From contig NZ_JARHUD010000006.1 of assembly GCF_029222965.1 (NCBI RefSeq), positions 62,001-126,000 of the forward strand: a DNA stretch of 64,000 nucleotides, read 5' to 3'. Made by a program: the position numbers and the translations under genes. Below are positions 45,220 through 53,367 of this stretch, piece after piece. The notes under the pieces are model-generated. The model did not search any database and was not told the origin of the DNA. It saw nothing but the letters and a program-made list of their open reading frames with translations. The DNA comes from Aquibaculum arenosum. Lineage in GTDB: Bacteria > Pseudomonadota > Alphaproteobacteria > Kiloniellales > DSM-21159. Within the stretch, counting starts at the first letter, position 1, and every line of letters begins with the position of its first letter.

Positions 45220-45251
45220 GCGCCCAGGGGAACAGTCTACCCCCTGGGCGC
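45220..45251. terminator. Bidirectional hairpin between convergent metY and the small-gene operon
   Basis: A perfect 11-bp stem GCGCCCAGGGG / CCCCTGGGCGC with a 10-nt loop sits between metY (ends 45202) and the minus-strand gene ending at 45266. Confidence 0.6.
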
Positions 45252-45265
45252 CAGTCCCCTACCCA

Positions 45266-45811
45266 CTACTCCGGTGGCCAACCGCGCAGCCGGCAAAAGA
45301 GGCTCAGGGCGTCGCGTAAGCCCTGGGCCGCCCTGCCCTTGCGTTGCCGCCGACGTCGGTCGGTTTCGGCGCAGGAATAGCCCTGGCCGAGCACGTCCAT
45401 GACCATGTCATGGTCAAGCCCGTCCTGGCGACAAGCCCGGCTCCAGCGCAAATAGTCCTCCACCAATTCCTGCGGGTAGTCCGGCTCCTGGGGTGTGCCG
45501 TCGAGCCGCGGTCGGCCGATGGCGCTGGCCTGCATGCCGATGCCGCGGGTCAGGATGGAGAAGCCGGCTTCCAGCCGCACAGCTGCGCGCTGCTGCCCCG
45601 CTCCCAGTGATCCCCAGAGCCGCGCGTCCAGCACACGGCGTTCGACGGACTGGCGCTCTTCGCGCACCACGGTCGTTTCGCTCACCACGTCGAGCCAGCG
45701 GTCGAGGAGAATATCCACCCGCTCAGTCGGGCTGTGCCGCCGCTGAAGCTCAAGCGCGTCCTGCCCTCGTCCGACCCTTCCGGAACCGTCATGACCCCGC
45801 CACCGCTTCAT
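45266..45811 (-). CDS. Hypothetical protein (possible DUF6456-like)
   Basis: From ATG 45811 (AGGAGG upstream) the protein has 181 residues. The middle (VERRVLDARLWGSLGAGQQRAA) and the C-terminus (DYLRWSRACRQDGLDHDMVMDVLGQGYSCAETDRRRRQRKGRA) resemble in layout the DUF6456 group of alphaproteobacterial DNA-associated proteins, where an ageing helix precedes a GxSLxEIERxRGWPKG-like motif; the match is weak. It overlaps the gene at 45808 by four bases (ATGA), so the two are co-translated. Function unknown. Confidence 0.6.
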   Translation of the reverse strand: MKRWRGHDGSGRVGRGQDALELQRRHSPTERVDILLDRWLDVVSETTVVREERQSVERRVLDARLWGSLGAGQQRAAVRLEAGFSILTRGIGMQASAIGRPRLDGTPQEPDYPQELVEDYLRWSRACRQDGLDHDMVMDVLGQGYSCAETDRRRRQRKGRAAQGLRDALSLFCRLRGWPPE

Positions 45812-46182
45812 GCCGCGCCTCCTTTCACCCTCGTTCCGGCCGGACGGGCGCGCCAGCGTCGGCGCCGCCCTTTGGCCGGCTTGCCGTGGCGCCACCCCAA
45901 CCGGAACGCCAGACTGGCCGCTTGGGGCAGTGGATCGCCCGCACCGCGCGCCAGGCGGCCATAACGATACTCCCGACCCTCTCGGCAGGAATCCGGGGTC
46001 AGCCCCAAGGCAGACCGCACGGACTTAGGGCTCATCCGCTCCCAGTCCACACCGGGATGCAGTCGAGCGGCCATGGCGTGCAGACTTTCCCGCACCTCCT
46101 CCTCTGCTTCCTTGTCGAGTGGATCAGGTTTCTCATCCGCATCCGTGACCGTTTTCTGCCTTTCCTTGCGCTGGGCCACCAT
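45808..46182 (-). CDS. Small basic hypothetical protein, first gene of a putative SOS-type operon
   Basis: From ATG 46182 (GGGAGGCAGGCG upstream) the product has 124 residues: an acidic N-terminal third (DADEKPDPLDKEAEEEVRESL), a middle segment WERMSPKSVRSALGL and a strongly basic C-terminus (KGRRRRWRARP). I recognise no family. It overlaps the next minus-strand gene by four bases. A GTTC-N7-GTTC element lies 43-57 bases upstream of its start. Confidence 0.6.
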   Translation of the reverse strand: MVAQRKERQKTVTDADEKPDPLDKEAEEEVRESLHAMAARLHPGVDWERMSPKSVRSALGLTPDSCREGREYRYGRLARGAGDPLPQAASLAFRLGWRHGKPAKGRRRRWRARPAGTRVKGGAA

Positions 46183-46224
46183 CGCCTGCCTCCCTCTTGG
46201 CTTGCCTATCGACCCGAAAAGCAT

Positions 46225-46239
46225 GTTCTATGTTTGTTC
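46225..46239. promoter_or_regulatory. SOS-type LexA box (GTTC-N7-GTTC)
   Basis: GTTCTATGTTTGTTC matches the alphaproteobacterial LexA consensus exactly, in the divergent region between the small-gene operon (start 46182) and the S24-type repressor (start 46315). One or so such match is expected by chance in 64 kb, but its position in an AT-rich promoter beside an S24-type gene makes it noteworthy. Confidence 0.5.
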
Positions 46240-46274
46240 TCTTTTCAACCATTTTTCTTGTGATCTGCCATGTT

Positions 46275-46287
46275 CCTTGTTGCAAGG
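46275..46287. promoter_or_regulatory. 13-bp dyad upstream of the S24-type repressor
   Basis: CCTTG-TTG-CAAGG lies 28-40 bases upstream of the repressor ATG and is a candidate autoregulatory operator. A related inverted repeat AACAAG-TTTC-CTTGTT lies at the end of the same gene (~46957-46973). Confidence 0.4.
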
Positions 46288-46314
46288 CACGAAGCGCTAT
46301 GGCAAGATGAGTAC

Positions 46315-46959
46315 ATGGATACGCTGGCTCAGACTCTGCGGCGCTGGCGCCGGTCGGCCGGGCTGTCACAGCCGCAGCTCGCAGCACGCCTCGGCGTGTC
46401 GCAGCAGGCGGTGCAGCAGCTCGAGGCCGGCAGCATCCGCAACCCACGCTATCTCCTGCGACTGGCAGAGGTGATGGGCGCCGACCCCAAGGCCCTGGCC
46501 GAGGGGCGCTACCAGCCCGCCGCACCGGAGGCGGCGGAGCCACAGGTCGGTGGGGCGCTGCTCAATGCGCGCGATTTACCGGTCTTTGCCAGTGCCCAGG
46601 CCGGTCCCGATGGCATGGTGGTCACCTTTGACCCAATCGAATGGATCCAGCGCCCCGCGCCTCTCGCCACGGTGCGCGATGCCTTTGCCATGTATGTGGT
46701 CAACGATTCCATGGAGCCGCGCTATCGCCAGGGCGACCTGCTGCTGATCCACCCGCAGCGCCCGGTACGCCCTGGACGCGACGTGCTGGTCATCGTGGCA
46801 GCCGAGGAGGGGGAGCATCGCGCCTGGGTCAAGGAACTGGTCAATCTCGACGCCGAACGACTGCGCCTGCGCCAGCTCAACCCCGCCCAGGAGTTCGAGA
46901 TCGCCCGCAGCCAGGTCAGCGATCTGCATCTAGTGGTGGGCGTTTATTACAATGGATAA
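46315..46959 (+). CDS. XRE-HTH / S24 peptidase-type repressor
   Basis: A 214-residue LexA/CI-like repressor from ATG 46315. The N-terminal helix-turn-helix (LSQPQLAARLGVSQQAVQQLEAG) spans residues ~17-40. A linker with the likely self-cleavage Ala-Gly (ASAQAGPDG) leads to the S24 domain with the catalytic Ser in VVNDSMEPRY and the Lys in AWVKELV. Such proteins self-cleave after RecA activation and control prophage or stress genes. No other prophage genes are near, so it may be a stand-alone SOS-linked regulator of the divergent two-gene operon. Confidence 0.85.
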   Translation: MDTLAQTLRRWRRSAGLSQPQLAARLGVSQQAVQQLEAGSIRNPRYLLRLAEVMGADPKALAEGRYQPAAPEAAEPQVGGALLNARDLPVFASAQAGPDGMVVTFDPIEWIQRPAPLATVRDAFAMYVVNDSMEPRYRQGDLLLIHPQRPVRPGRDVLVIVAAEEGEHRAWVKELVNLDAERLRLRQLNPAQEFEIARSQVSDLHLVVGVYYNG

Positions 46960-46986
46960 ACAAGTTTCCTTGTTTTCCGCGATGCC

Positions 46987-48606
46987 CTATGCTGCGGTCG
47001 GAGCTCGGTCGCGGTAGAAGTCGCGGCCCTTGTCGTCGATCACCAGGAAGGCCGGCAGGTCGACCACCTCGATCCGGCGCACGGCCTCCATCCCCAGCTC
47101 TTCCATGTCCAGCGTTTCCACCGAACGGATGTGATCGCGCGCGATGGCCGCGGCCGCGCCGCCGATGGTGCCGAGGTAGAAGCCGCCGTGGCGCGCGCAG
47201 GCGTCCGCCACCGCAGCACTCCGATTACCCTTGCCGAGGCTGATCGGCCAGACACCCGCGGCGAGAAAGGTCTCCATGTAGCCGTCCATGCGCGAGGCCG
47301 TGGTCGGGCCGAAGGCGCCGCTGACCATGCCGTCGGGCGTCTTGGCCGGGCCGGCATAGTAGACGGGATGGTCGCGCAGGTAGTCCGGCAGGGTTCCCCC
47401 CGCCGCCAGGCGCTCGGACAGCGCCGCATGGGCCTTGTCGCGCGCCACCACCAGGGGGCCGGTCAGTGAGAGGCGGGTTCCGACGGGTAAAGTCGCAAGC
47501 TGGCGCCGTATGCCCTCCATCGGCTGGGTGAGATCGATGGGAACCGCCGGCGCCACGCACTCGTCCAACTCCGGAAGGAAGCGTTCCGGATGGGCCTCCA
47601 GGCGTTCCAGAAAGACGCCCTCCGCCGTAATCTTTGCTGCCGTCTGCCGGTCGGCCGAGCAGGAGACCCCCAGCCCCACCGGCAGCGAGCCAGCGTGACG
47701 CGGCAGGCGGATCACCCGCACGTCGTGGCAGAAGTATTTGCCCCCGAACTGCGCGCCGATCCCCAGTTCACGGGTGATCGCCAGCACTTCCGCTTCGAGT
47801 GCCCGGTCCCGGAAGGCCCGACCACTGGCATCGCCGCTCTCCGGCAAATTATCCAGCGCCCGGCAGTTCGCCAGCTTCACGGTCTTGAGTGTCTGCTCCG
47901 CCGACAGACCACCGATAACCAGTGCCAGATGGTAGGGCGGACAGGCCGCCGCGCCCAGGGTTGCCACCTTCTCCGCCAGAAAGGCCCGCAGACGCTCAGG
48001 CGAAAGCAGCGCGGTGTTCTGCTGGAAAAGGAAGGTCTTGTTGGCGCTGCCGCCGCCCTTGGCGACGAACAGCAGCCGGTAGTCGCTGCCGGGACCGGCG
48101 GCGATCTCGATCTGCGCCGGCAGATTGCTGCCCGTGTTGCGCTCCTCATAGAGAGAGAGCGGCGCAAGCTGGCTGAATCGCAGATTGCGCGTGGCATAGG
48201 TGCGCGCAATGCCGTCCGAGAAGGCGGCGACATCCTCCCCGCCGGTCAGGACCTGCTCGCCCTTCTCGCCGATGACGACGGCGGTGCCGGTGTCCTGGCA
48301 GAGCGGCAAAGCGCCGGCGGCGGCGATCACCGCATTGTGCAGCAGGGCCCTGGCCACGCTGCGGTCGTTGTCGCCGGAGTCCGGGTCGTCGAGGATGGCG
48401 CGGAGCTGAGCCAGATGGCTGGGACGCAGCAGGTGAGCCGAGCGCGCGAAGGCTTCCGCGGCCAGATCGGCCAAGGTCTCGCGCGGCACGATCAGCCAGT
48501 CGCGGCCGCGCCAGCGCTCGCGCACCACGCCTCCGTCGCCCAGGCGCTCGTAGTCGGTGCGATCGGGCCCGTGTTGGAACAGGGGCGCATAGTCTGCCTC
48601 GGCCAT
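46987..48606 (-). CDS. Class I fumarate hydratase-type enzyme
   Basis: From ATG 48606 (GGGAG nine bases upstream) the product has 539 residues, matching single-chain class I fumarases. It has both halves of the fused alpha/beta form and Cys ligands for a [4Fe-4S] cluster in LPLCQDTGTAVV, ACPPYHLAL and GVSCSADR, plus SGAFGPTTASRMDGY near the C-terminus. It hydrates fumarate to malate; some class I enzymes also act on mesaconate. Lying beside a CoA-transferase and a TRAP system, a C4-C5 dicarboxylate role is possible. Divergent from that operon. Confidence 0.9.
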   Translation of the reverse strand: MAEADYAPLFQHGPDRTDYERLGDGGVVRERWRGRDWLIVPRETLADLAAEAFARSAHLLRPSHLAQLRAILDDPDSGDNDRSVARALLHNAVIAAAGALPLCQDTGTAVVIGEKGEQVLTGGEDVAAFSDGIARTYATRNLRFSQLAPLSLYEERNTGSNLPAQIEIAAGPGSDYRLLFVAKGGGSANKTFLFQQNTALLSPERLRAFLAEKVATLGAAACPPYHLALVIGGLSAEQTLKTVKLANCRALDNLPESGDASGRAFRDRALEAEVLAITRELGIGAQFGGKYFCHDVRVIRLPRHAGSLPVGLGVSCSADRQTAAKITAEGVFLERLEAHPERFLPELDECVAPAVPIDLTQPMEGIRRQLATLPVGTRLSLTGPLVVARDKAHAALSERLAAGGTLPDYLRDHPVYYAGPAKTPDGMVSGAFGPTTASRMDGYMETFLAAGVWPISLGKGNRSAAVADACARHGGFYLGTIGGAAAAIARDHIRSVETLDMEELGMEAVRRIEVVDLPAFLVIDDKGRDFYRDRAPTAA

Positions 48607-48724
48607 GAGTGCCATCTCCCTTTCAGGCGGGTCGCGTGGTTGTCAGAACAGCCTGTCTAAAGGAAGCTACGCCGCCCGTGCCTGGGGAACCAGTCTGGGC
48701 CGGACCTGGCAAGAAGGGAAAACC

Positions 48725-49870
48725 ATGCCGCGCGATCTCGAAGGCCTGCTCGTCGTTGCTTTGGAACAGGCCGTCGCCGCCCCCTACTGCGCCTCGCGCC
48801 TGGCCGACGCGGGCGCCCGGGTGATCAAGCTGGAACGGCCCGAGGGAGACTTCGCGCGGCGCTATGATCGCCATGTCAGGGGCGAGAGCGCCTACTTCGT
48901 CTGGCTGAACCGGGGCAAGGAATCCTGCCGGGTCGACCTCAAACAAGCGGACGACCTCGCCCTCGTCCGCAAGCTGATCGCGCGCGCCGACGTCTTCATC
49001 CAGAACCTGGCGCCGGGTGCCACCACCCGCCTGGGGCTGGGCAGCGCCGCGCTGCGCGACGCCCATCCGCGGCTCATCACCTGCGACATCTCCGGCTACG
49101 GAGAGAGCGGCCCGCTGGCACACCTCAAGGCCTATGACCTTTTGGTGCAGGCGGAGTCGGGCTTGGCGGAGTTGACCGGTTCGCCGGCCGAGCCGGGACG
49201 GGTCGCGGTCTCGGTCTGCGACATTGCCTGCGGCATGTACGCCCACCAGGCAGTGCTTCAGGCCCTCTTCGCCCGCGAACGCAGCGGTCAGGGCCGCGGC
49301 ATCCAGGTCTCGCTGTTCCACGCCATGGCCGACTGGATGAACGTGCCCTATCTGCAGCACGTCTATGGCGGCATTACTCCTGAGCGACCGGGCCTGAATC
49401 ATCCCACGATCGCCCCTTACGGACTCTACCGCTGCGGCGACGGGCAGGGAATCCTGCTCTCGATCCAGAACGAGCGCGAATGGCTGGCCTTCTGCGAACA
49501 GGTGCTGGGTCGGCCGGAGCTGGCCGGCGATCCACGCTTTGCCAGCGGTCCCGATCGGGTCACCAACCGCCCGGCGCTCAATGCCGCGATCGACTCCGTT
49601 TTCAGCACGCTGTCTCGGCCGGAGGTGATCGAACGCTTGGAGGCCGCGCGCATCGCCTATGGCCGCCTCTCCACCCTACCCGACCTCGCCGCCCACCCGC
49701 AGAACCGCTACGTGCAGGTCGTCACCAGCGCTGGTGACGTGCAGCTTTTGGCGCCGCCGCCAGTGGTTCCAGGCATGGAGGAAGACCGCCTGGGAGCCGT
49801 GCCGGCCTTGGGCGAGCATGACGAAGCGGTCCGTGCGGAGTTTGCCGGTGACAGCCAGCACAGTCGCTGA
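48725..49870 (+). CDS. Class III (CaiB/BaiF family) CoA-transferase
   Basis: From ATG 48725 (GAAGGGAAAACC upstream) the enzyme has 381 residues. Family features: VVALEQAVAAPYCASRLADAGARVIKLERPEGD, ESCRVDLKQADD, the YDLLVQAESGLAEL segment with the catalytic Asp (~138), and a later ILLSIQNEREW. It shares a cluster with a class I fumarase (divergent) and a TRAP transporter (downstream, overlapping). Plausible substrates are dicarboxylates such as mesaconate or citramalate, but this is inference. Confidence 0.92.
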   Translation: MPRDLEGLLVVALEQAVAAPYCASRLADAGARVIKLERPEGDFARRYDRHVRGESAYFVWLNRGKESCRVDLKQADDLALVRKLIARADVFIQNLAPGATTRLGLGSAALRDAHPRLITCDISGYGESGPLAHLKAYDLLVQAESGLAELTGSPAEPGRVAVSVCDIACGMYAHQAVLQALFARERSGQGRGIQVSLFHAMADWMNVPYLQHVYGGITPERPGLNHPTIAPYGLYRCGDGQGILLSIQNEREWLAFCEQVLGRPELAGDPRFASGPDRVTNRPALNAAIDSVFSTLSRPEVIERLEAARIAYGRLSTLPDLAAHPQNRYVQVVTSAGDVQLLAPPPVVPGMEEDRLGAVPALGEHDEAVRAEFAGDSQHSR

Positions 49871-51704
49871 GAGAAGCGCGGCGGCCCGCCTGCTCCACGG
49901 CCTGGACCGGAGCATCGCCGCCCTGGCGACGCTCTGCCTGTCGGGACTCATCCTGATCCTGCTGGCCAATGTCACCGGGCGCTACCTCCTGGGCACCTCC
50001 CTGGTCTGGGCGCAGGAAGCGGCGATCTGGCTGTTCATCTACATCATCTTTCTGGGATTGCCGCTGGCACTCAGGGCGCGCCAGCACATCGCACTCACCC
50101 TGCTGCGCGACCGCCTGCCGCCGGTGTGGCAACCGGCGCTCGCCATTCTGATCGACGGGATCGTCGCCTACGTCACCCTCATGCTGCTGATCGCGGGCCT
50201 GGAGCTCATGCAGCGCATCGGCGGCACCAGCCCGGCGCTGCTGCTGCCGGTCTGGCTCAAGTTCCTCTTCATCCCGCTGAGCTGTCTCGCCAGCCTGCTC
50301 TGCATCGCGCTGGCCGGCTTCGAGCGGGGCATCGCCCGCTGGCAGGGACCGCTCAGTCTGCTGCTGGGCGCGCTGCTCTATCTGCTGCTGCATCACGTCG
50401 AAGCGGTGAGCCTGCCGGCAGCCTCGGTCAGCCTGGTCATGGGCCTGGGCTTTCTCGCCACCCTGCTCCTGGGTGTGCCGGTGGCCTTCGCGCTGTTGTT
50501 CGGGGTGTTCCTTTCCGGCGTCGCCCTGCCGTTGCTGCCGCCGCCGGCGCTGGTGCAGAACCTGGTCAACGGCGCTGGCAAGTTCCTGCTGCTCGCCGTG
50601 CCGCTCTTCCTGACGGCCGGCACGCTGATGAACGCCGGTGGCCTCACCCGCCGCCTGATGGACTTCGCCTTCAGCCTGGTGGGGCATATGCGCGGCGGCC
50701 ATGGGCAGGTGAGCGTGGTCTCCAGTCTGCTCTACGGTGGCATCTCCGGCTCCTCCTATTCGGAGGCCTCGCTCAGCGCCAAGCTGTTGGCGCCACAGAT
50801 GATCCGCCACGGCTACTCACCGCCCTTGGCCTGCGCCATCACGGCCGCCTCCGGCGTACTGCCCAACATCGTCCCGCCCTCGGTGGCGCTGCTGATCCTG
50901 GCGGCCGCAGGCAACCTTTCCGTAGGCGCGCTCTGGCTCGCCGGCATCGGCCCGGGGCTCCTGCTTGCACTGTGCCTGATGCTCGCCGTCCACCTCCTGG
51001 CCCGGCGGCAGGGACAGGCCCCGGCCGGGAGGCGGACGGATGGCGCCACCCGGCTGCGCCACGGGCTTCACGCCGCCCCGGTGCTCTTCCTCGCGGTGGT
51101 AATCATCGGCGGCATCCGCATCGGCGCGGTGACACCGACTGAGGCGGGCGTGCTGGCCGTCACCTATGCCCTGCTGCTCGGCCTCCTCGTCTACCGCGCC
51201 TACGGCTTGCGGGGCCTCTGGGAGAGCCTCGAGCGCTCGGCCCAGGAAAGCGCGCTTATCGGCCTTCTGATCGGCGCCGCCGCACCCTTCGCCTTCATCC
51301 TGGCCGCCGAGCAGGTGCCGCAGGACCTGGTGCGCGGACTGACCGGCCTCACCGAGAACCCCTGGTTGATCCTGCTGCTCGCCAACCTGCTGCTGCTGCT
51401 CTTCGGCATGATTTTGGACATCGGGGCCGCGATCCTGATCCTGGCGCCGCTGCTCCTGCCGGTGGTTGTGGCGGTGGGAATCGATCCGATCCACTTCGGC
51501 CTGGTGATCGTCGTCAACCTGATGCTCGGCGGTCTGACCCCGCCGGTGGGCATGCTGGCCTTCATCGCAGCCACCGTCACGGAAACGCCGGTGCACAAGG
51601 TGTTCCGCGCCCTGCTGCCGCTGTTGGCCGCATTGCTGATCGGGCTCGCCATCGTAACCTATGTCCCGGCGGTGTCCATTGGCCTGCTGGAGCTTATTCG
51701 TTAG
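49818..51704 (+). CDS. TRAP transporter fused small-large permease (DctQM type), system 3
   Basis: A 628-residue membrane protein in which a DctQ-like domain (residues ~25-165, with SLVWAQEAAIWLFIYIIFLG) is fused to a DctM-like domain (from ~200: GKFLLLAVPLFLTAGTLM, GISGSSYSEASLSAK, IVPPSVALLIL, GLTPPVGMLAF). ATG 49818 overlaps the CoA-transferase gene by 53 bases; GTG 49848 is an alternative. Its binding protein is encoded next, so order (permease before DctP) is the reverse of systems 1 and 2. Confidence 0.9.
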   Translation: MTKRSVRSLPVTASTVAERSAAARLLHGLDRSIAALATLCLSGLILILLANVTGRYLLGTSLVWAQEAAIWLFIYIIFLGLPLALRARQHIALTLLRDRLPPVWQPALAILIDGIVAYVTLMLLIAGLELMQRIGGTSPALLLPVWLKFLFIPLSCLASLLCIALAGFERGIARWQGPLSLLLGALLYLLLHHVEAVSLPAASVSLVMGLGFLATLLLGVPVAFALLFGVFLSGVALPLLPPPALVQNLVNGAGKFLLLAVPLFLTAGTLMNAGGLTRRLMDFAFSLVGHMRGGHGQVSVVSSLLYGGISGSSYSEASLSAKLLAPQMIRHGYSPPLACAITAASGVLPNIVPPSVALLILAAAGNLSVGALWLAGIGPGLLLALCLMLAVHLLARRQGQAPAGRRTDGATRLRHGLHAAPVLFLAVVIIGGIRIGAVTPTEAGVLAVTYALLLGLLVYRAYGLRGLWESLERSAQESALIGLLIGAAAPFAFILAAEQVPQDLVRGLTGLTENPWLILLLANLLLLLFGMILDIGAAILILAPLLLPVVVAVGIDPIHFGLVIVVNLMLGGLTPPVGMLAFIAATVTETPVHKVFRALLPLLAALLIGLAIVTYVPAVSIGLLELIR

Positions 51705-51745
51705 GCTTGGGCGAAATAGGGAACTGGGGAACAAGGGAGTTTTTC

Positions 51746-52720
51746 ATGCGCTTGCACCAGCTGCCAGCCTTGCTGCTGGCCGGCCTCTTGGTTGCTGCGG
51801 CCGGCACCGCCGAGGCCCAGCGTCCAGTCACCATTGCCTCGCTGTTGGGACCGGACAAACCGGAGACGCTGGTCTGGACCTACATCGAGGAACGGTTGGA
51901 GGAGCGGCTGCCGGGCGCCTTCGATCTGCGCATCGCCACCGACGCCTCCCTGGGCGGCGAGCGTGAGGTGGCGGAAGGCGCGCGCCTCGGCTCCATCCAT
52001 GGCAGCCTCTCCACCCTGGCCAACATGAGCGCCTGGGTTCCCGAGGGGCAGGTCTTCGACATGCCCTTTGTGTTCCGCGACGCCGAGCATGTAGACCAGG
52101 TGATGAAGGGACCCATCGGCGATGAGTTCCGCGAACTCTACCGCGAGCAGGGCTTCCGCGTGCTGGGCTATGTGAACTACGGCGCCCGGCACCTCCTGGC
52201 CAAGGAGCCGCTGGACAGCCCCGAGGACGTGGCCGGGCAGAGCATCCGGGTGATTCAGAGCCCGCTGCACACCCAGCTTTGGGAGAGCCTGGACGCCAAC
52301 CCGACCCCCATTCCCATTCCCGAAGTCTACAACGCGCTGCAGACCGGCGTGGTCGACATGATGGACCTCACCAAATCAGCCACCGTCGGCTTCCGCCTGC
52401 ACGAGGTGGTACCCTATGTGGTGGAAACCGGCCACATCTGGGCACTGGGCATTCTCTTCCTATCGGAGGACTTCTACCAGAGCCTGACGCCGGAGCAGCA
52501 GGAGGCCTTCCTGGAGATTGGCGCCGAGGCGGCGGATCACTTCAACGCGCTGATGGCCGAGGATCACGCCAGCTCCATGGCCCTGGCCGAGAGCGAAGGC
52601 GCCCAGGTGGTGCCAGTGGACCGTGCCGCCTGGCAGGAGGCCATCAAGCCCTTCTGGGAGAGCTACGCGCCGGAAGTGGGCGGCATGGAGCGCATCAAGG
52701 CCATCGTCGAAACCGAGTAA
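51746..52720 (+). CDS. TRAP transporter solute-binding protein (DctP type), system 3
   Basis: From ATG 51746 (AAGGGAG six bases upstream) the protein has 324 residues with a signal peptide ending near AEAQ. Features: DASLGGEREVAEG, the SIRVIQSPLHTQL ligand region, PIPIPEVYNALQTGVVD and a C-terminal MERIKAIVETE. It is the last gene of the CoA-transferase / TRAP 3 operon; ligand identity is unknown, a dicarboxylate being the contextual guess. Confidence 0.93.
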   Translation: MRLHQLPALLLAGLLVAAAGTAEAQRPVTIASLLGPDKPETLVWTYIEERLEERLPGAFDLRIATDASLGGEREVAEGARLGSIHGSLSTLANMSAWVPEGQVFDMPFVFRDAEHVDQVMKGPIGDEFRELYREQGFRVLGYVNYGARHLLAKEPLDSPEDVAGQSIRVIQSPLHTQLWESLDANPTPIPIPEVYNALQTGVVDMMDLTKSATVGFRLHEVVPYVVETGHIWALGILFLSEDFYQSLTPEQQEAFLEIGAEAADHFNALMAEDHASSMALAESEGAQVVPVDRAAWQEAIKPFWESYAPEVGGMERIKAIVETE

Positions 52721-52749
52721 CTGGGTCGGGTCCGCCCGGCTCCGGCTGG

Positions 52750-53358
52750 TCATGCGCCGAGCAAGCGACGGCGCCTTGCCGCGAACTCCTCGGCGAGCAG
52801 ACCGTAGAGCACATGGTCCTGCCAGCGCCCGGCGATGCGCAGATAGCCGCGCGCCATGCCCTCCTCGCGAAAGCCGAGTTTAAGCAGCAGGGCGCGGCTG
52901 GCCGCATTGTGCGGCAGGCAAGCCGCCTCGGCCCGGTGCAGGCCCAGCGGGCCGAACGCAAAGTCCAAGAGGGCGAAGAGGGCCTCGCTCATATAGCCGC
53001 GGCCGGCATGAGGCTCGCCCATCCAGTAGCCCAGGCTGCCGGTCTGGGCCACGCCGCGGCGCAGGTTCCCTAGCGTGATACCCCCGAGCAATTCCCGGTC
53101 GTCCCGCCGCAGGATGAAGAGGGTGTAGCCCCAGCCCTCGCGCTGGTCCCGCTCGTAATGGCGCAGGCGCCAGCGCCAGGCCCTGCGGCTGAGCGCGTCC
53201 GCAGGCCAGGTCGGCTCCCAGGGCTCCAGGAAGGCGCGGCTGCGCTCGCGCAGGCTCGCCCAAGCGTCGTAGTCGCGGGCCTGGGGCGGGCGCAGCAGAA
53301 CACGCTTATGGGTCAGGATCGGTCCGGCTGCCCCACCGAGGAGTAGCGGGCGCAGCAC
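52750..53358 (-). CDS. GNAT family N-acetyltransferase (RimJ/RimL-like)
   Basis: A 202-residue acetyltransferase with LLRPPQARDYDAWASLRERSRAFLEPWEPTW at the N-terminus, ELLGGITLGNLRRGVAQTGSLGYWMGEPHAGRGYMSEAL containing the acetyl-CoA loop (GRGYMSEA) and a C-terminal HNAASRALLLKLGF. It starts ten bases after the M16 peptidase stop and closes the thrC operon. It probably acetylates a ribosomal-protein or other N-terminus, by family. Confidence 0.9.
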   Translation of the reverse strand: MLRPLLLGGAAGPILTHKRVLLRPPQARDYDAWASLRERSRAFLEPWEPTWPADALSRRAWRWRLRHYERDQREGWGYTLFILRRDDRELLGGITLGNLRRGVAQTGSLGYWMGEPHAGRGYMSEALFALLDFAFGPLGLHRAEAACLPHNAASRALLLKLGFREEGMARGYLRIAGRWQDHVLYGLLAEEFAARRRRLLGA

Positions 53359-53367
53359 CGCATGACC

